From positions 1 through 16,997 of the forward strand of contig JBIIUJ010000043.1 of assembly GCA_044340025.1 (NCBI GenBank): DNA of 16,997 nucleotides, given 5' to 3'. The position numbers and the translations under genes were made by a program. The notes beneath the pieces were generated by a model that saw only the letters and a program-made list of their open reading frames with translations, had not been told where the DNA came from and made no database searches. This DNA comes from JBIIUJ01 sp044340025. Lineage in GTDB: Bacteria; Pseudomonadota; Alphaproteobacteria; Caulobacterales; Aquidulcibacteraceae. Of this stretch, positions 8,387 to 16,392 are shown in pieces; position 1 is the stretch's first letter, and each line of letters starts with the position of its first letter.

Positions 8387-8401
8387 AAAAGCGCCCCGGC
8401 G

Positions 8402-8419
8402 TTGTCACCGTTCTGTGAT
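8402..8419 (+). promoter_or_regulatory. Candidate Pho box (PhoB site)
   Basis: Two 7-mers, TTGTCAC (8402-8408) and CTGTGAT (8413-8419), are separated by 4 nt, giving the 11-nt period of PhoB sites. Against CTGTCAT they match at 5 and 6 of 7 positions. The site ends 39 nt before the start of a phosphatase gene, where a PhoB-activated promoter would be expected. No clear -10 element was seen after it, so this is a candidate only. Confidence 0.4.
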
Positions 8420-8458
8420 CCGGCTCGGGCAAGAACGCGCTCTCAACGGGAGGCTGGA

Positions 8459-9904
8459 ATGCGGCGGGCGGCAGGGATTTTCGGGGCGATCTTTCTGGCG
8501 TTTGCAGGGGCTGCCCTGGCCCATCCGGGTCACAGCCCCGCGATCCCGCCCTGGCAGGGCGCGTCGCCCTGGCCGGACCGTGTGGTGGCGACGCTGGAGA
8601 CCGATCCGGCCACCAGTTTCGCCGTCTCCTGGCGGACCGACGCAAGCGTCAGCGAGACCATCGCCCAGATCGCGCCGGCTAGCGGCGACGCCCGCTTCGA
8701 CCTCGCCGCAGACACGCTGAGCGCCCGCACCGAGCCGGTGGACCTCGAGCGCCTGCGGCGTGAAGGCGTGGAACTGGCCCTGCCCTGGAACACCGGCCTG
8801 CCGGCGGTGCATTATCACTCGGTGAACTTCACAGGCCTGAAGCCCGACACGCTCTACGCCTATCGGGTGCGCGGGGCGGCGGGCGCCTGGAGCGAGTGGT
8901 TTCATCTGCGCACCGGGCCGGCTTCGGGGCCGGTTACCTTCCTCTATCTGGGCGATGCGCAGAACGGGATCCTGTCGCACTGGTCGCGCACGGTGCGCGC
9001 GGCGTTCCAGAAGGCGCCGGAGGCGCGCTTCATCATCCACGCCGGCGATCTCGTAAACCGCGGCTCGCGCGATCTCGAATGGGCGGAATGGTTCAAGGCC
9101 GTGGGCTTCATCCATGGCATGATCCCGGCCATCCCGGTCACCGGAAACCATGAATATGACAGCCTGCCCGGCGCGCCTGCCGCAATCCGGCGCACGCTTT
9201 CCATCCTGTGGCGGCCTCAGTTCCGCCTGCCCGAGCACGCAGAGCTTGACCCCGTGCTGCGCGAGACGGTGTTTTCCGTGCGCTACACGCCGGACCTGCA
9301 TGTGTTTGCGCTTGATACCGACAACACCGGCACGCTGGCGGCCCAGGCCGCCTGGCTCGACGCCCAGCTTGCCGCCTCCACCGCCCGCTGGCGGGTGGTG
9401 ACGATGCATCACCCGATCTTTTCCTCAGGCCAGGGCCGCGACAATCGCGAACGGCGCGAAACGCTGCTGCCGGTGTTTCGCAAGCACAAGGTGGATCTGA
9501 TCCTGCAAGGTCACGACCACACCTATGCGCGCGGCAGCATCGCCCCCCAGACGCCGCAACGTGTGGCGGCCGGCGTGGGCGAGGCGGTGGACATGATGTT
9601 TGTGAACTCGGTCTCCGGCCCGAAACAGTATCGCTTCAAGGAGAGCCGCTGGAACGAATACCGGCCCGACGGGGTGCGGCTCGACCGGATGGCGGAGAAC
9701 ACCCAGTTCTTTCAGGCGATCACAGTCGATGGCGACGCGATCAGCTATCGCGCCTACACCGCGACGGGCGAACTCTACGACAGTTTCTCGATGCGCAAGG
9801 GGCCCGATGGCGTCAAGCGCGTCACCCAGGGCGAACGCTCCACCCTGCCAGAGCGCACCCGCGCCAATACGGGGGCTTTCGTGGATACGGACGATCTGAA
9901 GTAG
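8459..9904 (+). CDS. Secreted purple acid phosphatase-like metallophosphoesterase
   Basis: A 481-residue exported enzyme. It has a Sec signal peptide (MRRAAGIFGAIFLAFAGAALA), then a fibronectin-like purple acid phosphatase N-terminal domain with PDTLYAYRVRG, then a metallophosphoesterase domain. The dinuclear metal site motifs are GDAQ (165-168), GDLV (196-199), GNHEY (229-233), MHHPIFSSGQ (HH at 317-318) and GHDHTY (351-356). It should release phosphate from organic phosphomonoesters or related substrates in the periplasm or outside the cell. The start ATG 8459 has GGGAGG at 8448-8453, 5 nt upstream; the frame extends further up but without this signal peptide. A candidate Pho box at 8402-8419 suggests induction under phosphate limitation. 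It is flanked by two unrelated repeat clusters. Confidence 0.92.
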   Translation: MRRAAGIFGAIFLAFAGAALAHPGHSPAIPPWQGASPWPDRVVATLETDPATSFAVSWRTDASVSETIAQIAPASGDARFDLAADTLSARTEPVDLERLRREGVELALPWNTGLPAVHYHSVNFTGLKPDTLYAYRVRGAAGAWSEWFHLRTGPASGPVTFLYLGDAQNGILSHWSRTVRAAFQKAPEARFIIHAGDLVNRGSRDLEWAEWFKAVGFIHGMIPAIPVTGNHEYDSLPGAPAAIRRTLSILWRPQFRLPEHAELDPVLRETVFSVRYTPDLHVFALDTDNTGTLAAQAAWLDAQLAASTARWRVVTMHHPIFSSGQGRDNRERRETLLPVFRKHKVDLILQGHDHTYARGSIAPQTPQRVAAGVGEAVDMMFVNSVSGPKQYRFKESRWNEYRPDGVRLDRMAENTQFFQAITVDGDAISYRAYTATGELYDSFSMRKGPDGVKRVTQGERSTLPERTRANTGAFVDTDDLK

Positions 9905-9914
9905 GGCGGGCATT

Positions 9915-10017
9915 CCCCCTCCGGCCCTCCGGGCCACCTCCCCCGTAAACGGGGGAGGACAGGCGCCGGTTTCCTCCCCCGTTTACGGGGGAGGTGACGC
10001 GAAGCGGCGGAGGGGGG
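9915..10017. repeat. Composite palindromic repeat, family 2, hairpin-inward arrangement
   Basis: Two half-units in inverted orientation. A 25-nt segment at 9935-9959 is perfectly repeated in reverse at 9972-9996, with a 12-nt spacer. Each is itself a hairpin, CTCCCCCG-TAAA-CGGGGGAG. Outside the hairpins are related tails: CCCCCTCCGG at the left end and GCGAAGCGGCGGAGGGGG at the right. The same half-unit occurs at 11224-11331 in the opposite order. It begins 10 nt after the phosphatase stop and could also act as a transcript end, though no T-run follows. Confidence 0.9.
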
Positions 10018-10091
10018 TGCCGCCCCACGACGCTTTCTTCCCTGCCCCCACCCCCTTGACCCGGCGCCCGGCGCGGTCTGGCATAGAGGGG

Positions 10092-11209
10092 ATGACCCCG
10101 CCGCCGCCCAGCCTGATCGCCGCCCGAATCGATGCCGAAAGGGATGATCTGATCGCCCTCACCCAGGCGCTGATCCGCATCCCCACGATCAATCCGCCGG
10201 GCGACGCCTACGTCCCCTGTGCGGAGCTGATCGGGGAGCGGCTGCGCGCGCGCGGCTTTTCGATCTCCTATCAGCGGGCGGAAGGCACGCCGGGCGATAG
10301 CGACCGCTATCCGCGCATGAACGTCATCGCCCGCTGGGAGGGCGCAAGCCCCGGCCCCTGCGTGCATTTCAACAGCCATATCGATGTGGTCGAGCCCGGC
10401 GAGGGCTGGACCCACGATCCCTTCGGCGCGGCGCTGATCGACGGCAAGATCTACGGCCGCGGCGCCTGCGACATGAAGGGGGGACTGGCGGCCTCCATCA
10501 TCGCGGCCGAAGCGCTGATCGCGTCGGGCCTGCCGCTGCCCGGCGCGATCGAGATTTCCGGCACGGTGGATGAGGAAAGCGGCGGGTTCGGCGGCGTCGC
10601 CTGGCTTGCCGAGCGGGGCTGGTTTTCAAAGCCGCGCGTGGATCACGTCATCATCCCCGAGCCGCTGAACGTCGATCGCGTCTGCATCGGCCATCGCGGC
10701 GTGTGGTGGGCCGAGATCGAAACCAAGGGCCGCATCGCCCATGGCTCCATGCCCTTTCTGGGCGACAGCGCGATCCGCCACATGGGCGCGGTGCTGGAGC
10801 GGTTCGAGCGCGATCTCTTCCCCGCCCTGAAGCGCAAGGGCACGGCCATGCCCGTGGTGCCGCCGGGCGCGCAGGAAAGCACGCTCAACATCAATTCCAT
10901 CCATGGCGGCCAGGCCGAGAGCGACACGGGCGGCATGCCATGACCGACCGGGCCGGCGGGGTGGCGCGCGCCACCGCCGGGGCCATCCGCTCCGTGCTGG
11001 GGGTGGAGCCGCAGTTCGTCTGTTCGCCCGGCTCCTATGACCAGAAGCACATCGACCGGATCGGCAAGCTGAAGGATTGCATCGCCTATGGGCCGGGCAT
11101 CCTCGACCTCGCCCACCAGCCCGACGAATATGTCGAGGTGGAGGATATGGTGCGCTCGGCCAAGGTGATGGCGCTCGCGGCCTATCGGTTGCTGACGGGG
11201 CGCGCGTGA
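10092..11209 (+). pseudogene. M20 family deacylase/peptidase (ArgE/DapE type), disrupted by internal deletion
   Basis: Zinc amidohydrolase of the acetylornithine deacetylase/succinyl-diaminopimelate desuccinylase type, in two frames. The N part, 10092-10943 (283 residues), has the metal motifs SHID (H96, D98), GACDMKGG (D127) and DEESGG (E161, E162), plus IGHRG (H201), and stops at TGA 10941. The C part reads in another frame from about 10940 to 11209 and holds GSYDQKHIDRIGKLKDCIAY and DLAHQPDEY with the last metal histidine. Between GGMP and MTDR the family normally has roughly 50-60 residues, so an out-of-frame deletion (3n+1 nt) is inferred, with junction near 10938-10942. The start ATG 10092 directly follows AGAGGGG. 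Substrate is unknown; it lies upstream of a peptide-type ABC transporter. Confidence 0.85.
10940..11209 (+). CDS. C-terminal fragment of the M20 enzyme, possible restart ORF
   Basis: An 89-residue frame beginning at ATG 10940, which overlaps the stop of the N-terminal fragment as ATGA. It contains the C-terminal catalytic-domain segment of the M20 family, including GPGILDLAHQPDEYVEVEDM and SAKVMALAAYRL. Translational coupling could in principle produce it as a separate chain, but the segment joining the halves is gone, so function is doubtful. It is best regarded as part of the pseudogene. Confidence 0.4.
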   Translation: MTDRAGGVARATAGAIRSVLGVEPQFVCSPGSYDQKHIDRIGKLKDCIAYGPGILDLAHQPDEYVEVEDMVRSAKVMALAAYRLLTGRA

Positions 11210-11223
11210 GGCGCATTGCTCAT

Positions 11224-11331
11224 CCTCCCCCGCCTGCGGGGGAGGTGGCGGCGAAGCCGACGGAGGGGGAACGCGACCTCCCGAAAGCCCCCTCTGGCGC
11301 TTCGCGCTGCCTCCCCCGCAAGCGGGGGAAG
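11224..11331. repeat. Composite palindromic repeat, family 2, hairpin-outward arrangement
   Basis: The same half-unit as at 9915-10017 but in reversed order. A hairpin CCTCCCCCG-CCTG-CGGGGGAGG (11224-11245) leads into GCGAAGCCGACGGAGGGGG (to 11269). After a short spacer, the inverted half begins with CCCCCTCTGGCGCTTCGC and ends in the hairpin CTCCCCC-GCAAG-CGGGGGAAG (to about 11331). The last bases, GGGGGAAG, immediately precede the ATG of the binding-protein gene and may serve as its Shine-Dalgarno. Confidence 0.88.
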
Positions 11332-13683
11332 ATGGGTGTGCTGAGCCTCCTCCTCCTCGCCGCCTGCGCCCCCGCAGCCGAAGCCCCCAGCAACACCCTG
11401 ACGCTGGGCGTGGCTTTGGAGCCGCCGGGCCTCGATCCCACCTCCGGCGCGGCCGCCGCCACCGACGAGATTGTCTACGCCAATGTGTTCGAGGGCCTGA
11501 CCCGGATCGCACAGGACGGATCGGTGCAGCCCGCGCTCGCCCGCTCCTGGAGCGTCAGCCCCGATGGCCTGACCTATACGTTCGCGCTCCAGCCGGGCGT
11601 GCGCTTCCACGACGGGACCGCCTTCGACGCCGCAGACGTGCGCTTCAGCCTGGAGCGCGCGAAAGCCCCAGACAGCACCAACGCCCAAAAGCCGTTGTTT
11701 GAGCCCATCGCGGCGATCGAGACGCCAGACCCTCTCACCGTGCGCATCCGGCTTTCCCGGCCGGACGGCGGCTTCCTGTTCACCCTCGGCTGGGGCGATG
11801 CGGTGATGGTGGCGCCGGAGAGCGCGCCGTCCAATGCGGCAAGCCCGGTGGGCACCGGCCCGTTCCGCTTCGTGCGCTGGCGCAAGGGCGCGGGCGTCGA
11901 TCTGGCGCGCAACGCGGCTTACTGGGGGCCGCCGGCGCGGCTGGAGGCGGTGCGCTTCCAGTTCATCGCAGACCCCTCGGCGGCCTATGCCGCGCTTCTG
12001 TCTGGCGATGTGGACGGCTTTCCCGACTTTCCCGCCCCGGAACTCCTGCCCCAGATCGCGCGCGATCCGCGCTTTGTCGTCACGCGCGGCACGACCGAGG
12101 GCGAGACCATCCTCGCCATCAACAACCGCCGCCCTTTTCTGGAAGATGTGCGCGTGCGCCGCGCCATCGGCCACGCCATCGACCGCGCCAGCCTGATCGA
12201 GGCGATCACCTTTGGCGACGGCGTGCCGATCGGCAGTCATTTTCCGCCGCACAATCCCGCCTATGTCGATCTCACAGGCCTTTCCGCCTACGATCCCACG
12301 CTCGCGCGCCAGCTTCTGGCGCAGGCGGGCTGGCCGGCTGACCGCGTGCTCAGCCTGCGCCTTCCGCCCGTGCCCTACGCCCGCCGGGGCGGGGAGATCA
12401 TCGCCGCCCAGCTGCGCGCGGTGGGCGTCCAGACCCGGATCGAGAATATCGAATGGGCGCAATGGCTTGAGCAGGTCTTCACCAACGCCGACTTCGATCT
12501 GACCATCGTGGCCCACACCGAACCAAACGACATCGCCATCTATGCCCGGCCGGACTATTATTTCGGCTATGCCGCCCCGGAGTTTCGCGCGCTGATGGCC
12601 CGGCTCGACGCCACTGCCGATCCGGCGGGGCGCGCCGCCCTGCTCCAGGACGCCCAGAGGATGCTGGCCGGCGATGCGGTGAACGCCTTCCTCTATCAGC
12701 TGCCCCGCGTGGGCGTCCGGAGCGCGCGCGTGCTGACCTATCTTCTGCGTCGCGCCGGCGCGCTTCTCCTCACCTTGCTCGCCGCCAGCGTGCTTGTTTT
12801 TCTGATGCTTCAGGTGGCCCCCGGCGATCCGGCGACCGCGATGATGGGCGTGGGCGCAAGCCCGGAGGCGGTGGCGGCGCTGCGCGAGGAACTGGGCCTG
12901 AACGCACCTTTATGGAGCCGGTATCTGTCCTGGCTCGGCGGATTTCTCACCGGGGATCTGGGCGTATCCTACACCTATCGCACGCCGGTTTCGGCGCTGA
13001 TTGCAGAGCGACTTGCCGTCACCTTGCCGCTGACGCTCGCCGCCATGGCGCTCTCGATCGCCATCGCCGTGCCGCTGGGCGCCTATGCAGCCGGGCGCAA
13101 GGGAACGCTGGGCGACGCCGGCGTGGTGGCTCTCACGCAGGCGGGGGTGGCGATTCCCAACTTCTGGCTGGCGATCCTTCTGGTGTTTGTCTTCTCCACC
13201 ACGCTGCGCTGGGCGGGGGCGGGCGGGTTTCCCGGCTGGGAGGCGGGGCTGGGCCCGGCGCTGGGCGCGCTGATCCTGCCCACGATTGCGCTCGCCCTAC
13301 CGCAGGCTGCAATCCTCACCCGCGTGATGCGGGCAAGCCTTCTTGAGACGCTGGGCGAGGATTTCGTGCGCACCGCGCGGGCCAAGGGCCTGTCGCCGGC
13401 TCAGGCGCTTGCGCGCCATGCCCTGCCCAACGCGCTGATCCCGCTGCTCACGATCCTGGGGCTCCAGCTGTCCTTCCTGCTGGCCGGCGGCATCATCATC
13501 GAGAATGTCTTCTATCTGCCGGGCCTCGGCCGGCTGGTGTTTCAGGCCATCGCCCAGCGCGATCTGATCGTTGTCCAGAGTGTCGTGATGCTCCTGGTGA
13601 TCGCCTCGGTCGTGATCGCCTTTCTGGTCGATCTCGCTTACGCCGCCATCGATCCCCGGCTGCGCGACGAGCGGCCGGCATGA
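11332..13683 (+). CDS. Peptide-type ABC transporter: solute-binding protein fused in frame to DppB-like permease
   Basis: One uninterrupted frame of 783 residues from ATG 11332. Residues 1 to about 466 are a family 5 extracellular solute-binding protein: a short lipoprotein signal with lipobox LAAC (MGVLSLLLLAAC), then LEPPGLDP, ALARSWSVSPDGLTYTF, GVRFHDGTAFDAADVRFSLE, GTGPFRFVRW and VRRAIGHAIDR. Its usual last 20-30 residues after AFLYQLPRVGV are missing. From V467 (GTG 12730) it continues as a DppB-type permease: LTYLLRRAGALLLTLLAASV, the first membrane helix, several more helices, the EAA loop ASLLETLGEDFVRTARAKG and IIIENVFYLPGLGRLVF. Normally these are two genes. A binding protein outside the membrane followed by a first helix that should start inside gives a topology conflict. 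Its stop overlaps the next gene as ATGA. The two parts are certain; how they are translated is not. Confidence 0.85.
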   Translation: MGVLSLLLLAACAPAAEAPSNTLTLGVALEPPGLDPTSGAAAATDEIVYANVFEGLTRIAQDGSVQPALARSWSVSPDGLTYTFALQPGVRFHDGTAFDAADVRFSLERAKAPDSTNAQKPLFEPIAAIETPDPLTVRIRLSRPDGGFLFTLGWGDAVMVAPESAPSNAASPVGTGPFRFVRWRKGAGVDLARNAAYWGPPARLEAVRFQFIADPSAAYAALLSGDVDGFPDFPAPELLPQIARDPRFVVTRGTTEGETILAINNRRPFLEDVRVRRAIGHAIDRASLIEAITFGDGVPIGSHFPPHNPAYVDLTGLSAYDPTLARQLLAQAGWPADRVLSLRLPPVPYARRGGEIIAAQLRAVGVQTRIENIEWAQWLEQVFTNADFDLTIVAHTEPNDIAIYARPDYYFGYAAPEFRALMARLDATADPAGRAALLQDAQRMLAGDAVNAFLYQLPRVGVRSARVLTYLLRRAGALLLTLLAASVLVFLMLQVAPGDPATAMMGVGASPEAVAALREELGLNAPLWSRYLSWLGGFLTGDLGVSYTYRTPVSALIAERLAVTLPLTLAAMALSIAIAVPLGAYAAGRKGTLGDAGVVALTQAGVAIPNFWLAILLVFVFSTTLRWAGAGGFPGWEAGLGPALGALILPTIALALPQAAILTRVMRASLLETLGEDFVRTARAKGLSPAQALARHALPNALIPLLTILGLQLSFLLAGGIIIENVFYLPGLGRLVFQAIAQRDLIVVQSVVMLLVIASVVIAFLVDLAYAAIDPRLRDERPA
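12719..12732 (+). promoter_or_regulatory. Buried Shine-Dalgarno and GTG start of the permease part
   Basis: GGAG at 12719-12722 lies 7 nt before GTG 12730, which is in frame and opens the stretch VLTYLLRRAGALLL (MLTYLLRR if used as a start), a normal DppB N terminus with positive residues before the first helix. This would allow a separate permease of 317 residues to be made from inside the fused frame. Confidence 0.45.
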
Positions 13684-14494
13684 GAGCAAGCCCTGCCCTT
13701 GTGATCGGCGGCCTGATCAGCGCGCTGGTGGTCGGCGGCGCGGCGCTGGGCCTTGTGTGGACCCCGCATGATCCCACCCTCATCGCAGTGGAAGCGCGCC
13801 TGCTCGCCGCCTCGGGCGTGCACTGGTTTGGAACAGATCATTTCGGCCGGGACGTCGCGTCCATGATCCTCGCCGGGGGGGCGACCTCGCTCGGCGTGGC
13901 GCTGGCGGCGGTGCTGATCGGGGCGGGGCTGGGCGTGCCATTGGGCCTGTGGGCCGCAGCGGCCGGCGGGGCGCTGGACGAAGCTCTGATGCGGGCCAAT
14001 GACGTGGTGTTCGCCTTCCCAGCGCTTCTGCTCGCCATCCTGATCACGGCGGCGTTCGGGCCGGGCGCACTCAATGCGGCGATTGCAATCGGCGTCTTCA
14101 CCGTGCCGGTCTTCGCGCGCCTCACCCGTGGCGCGGCGTTGCCGCTGTGGCGGCGCGAGTTCGTGCTGGCCGCGCGCGCGGCGGGCAAGGGGCCGCTCCT
14201 GATCAGCCTCCAGCATATTGCGCCCAATCTCGCCGGCCTCCTGATCGTGCAGGCCACGATCCAGTTCGCTCTGGCGATCCTGGCGGAGGCGGCGCTCTCC
14301 TATGTCGGCCTCGGGGCCCAGCCGCCGGCGCCCTCCTGGGGCCGGATGCTGGCCGACAGCCAGACCTTCGCCGCGCTCGCGCCATGGCTGGCGGTGTTGC
14401 CCGGATTAGCGATCTTCCTGTCGGTGCTCGGCCTCAATCTTCTGGGCGATGGGCTGCGCGACGCGCTCGATCCGCGCGGGCGGGAGCGGGCGCC

Positions 14495-14498
<4 letters not shown>
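13680..14498 (+). CDS. Peptide-type ABC transporter permease, DppC family
   Basis: Second inner-membrane permease subunit of the transporter, 272 residues. After an N-terminal helix it shows the DppC-type GTDHFGRDVASMILAGGATS, then several hydrophobic helices, the EAA loop region LPLWRREFVLAARAAGKGP that docks on the ATPase, and the family segment EAALSYVGLGAQPPAPSWGR near the end. The ATG at 13680 overlaps the upstream stop (ATGA), and its own stop overlaps the ATPase start in the same way, so the subunits are translationally coupled. It pairs with the DppB-like part encoded just upstream. Substrate cannot be assigned beyond peptide, opine or nickel-type compounds. No lesion was noticed. Confidence 0.92.
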
Positions 14499-16077
<1,579 letters not shown>

Positions 16078-16081
<4 letters not shown>

Positions 16082-16392
16082 AGCGTGAGCGACACCGCGT
16101 CCTGAAGGCCCGGCCGGGACAGGCGCACGGCCCGCAGCGCCGGCAATCCAGCCTCCACAGCGATCCAGCGGGCGAGCGCTGGCAGGCTGAAGGCTGCGCC
16201 CGTGCGTTCATCCAGGATCGTGTGGTCGAGCGCTGCGACCATGCGCGTCAGCGCGGCGCGCGCGGCCTCCGGCGGCGCCAGATCGGCGTCGATGCTCAGC
16301 TCCAGAAGGAAGGAGCCGCCCTTTAGCCCGTCGGCCTCGCGCCACGCGGCGTCGAACCCGCCCGAAACGGCATAGATCGCGCGCCCGGTCAT
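16078..16392 (-). CDS. QueD-like protein (6-pyruvoyl tetrahydropterin synthase fold) lacking zinc ligands
   Basis: A 104-residue protein directly after queE, start ATG 16392 overlapping the queE stop (ATGA). It follows the layout of 6-carboxytetrahydropterin synthase (QueD): GGFDAAWREADGLKGGSFLL aligns with the FSAAHR...LHGH...V region, LDHTILDE with the conserved LDH motif, and LPALARWIAVEAG with the PTxENLARWI helix. The three zinc histidines appear replaced (by W, K and G), the active-site cysteine before the HGH motif is absent, and the late glutamate is not seen. The DH pair is kept. Either this is a degenerate partner with a structural role or a diverged enzyme. A frame extension to 16452 exists but is less likely. 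Family assignment rests on context and partial pattern, so it is moderate. Confidence 0.6.

Noticed and set aside
9935..9996. Classical intrinsic terminator after the phosphatase
   Set aside because: The stems are strong but no T-run follows on either strand, and the same structure recurs elsewhere as a repeat family. A termination role remains possible but is not shown.
10017..10091. An upstream GTG start for the M20 gene
   Set aside because: It would put coding sequence at the edge of the palindromic repeat, and the added residues do not match family N termini; ATG 10092 does.
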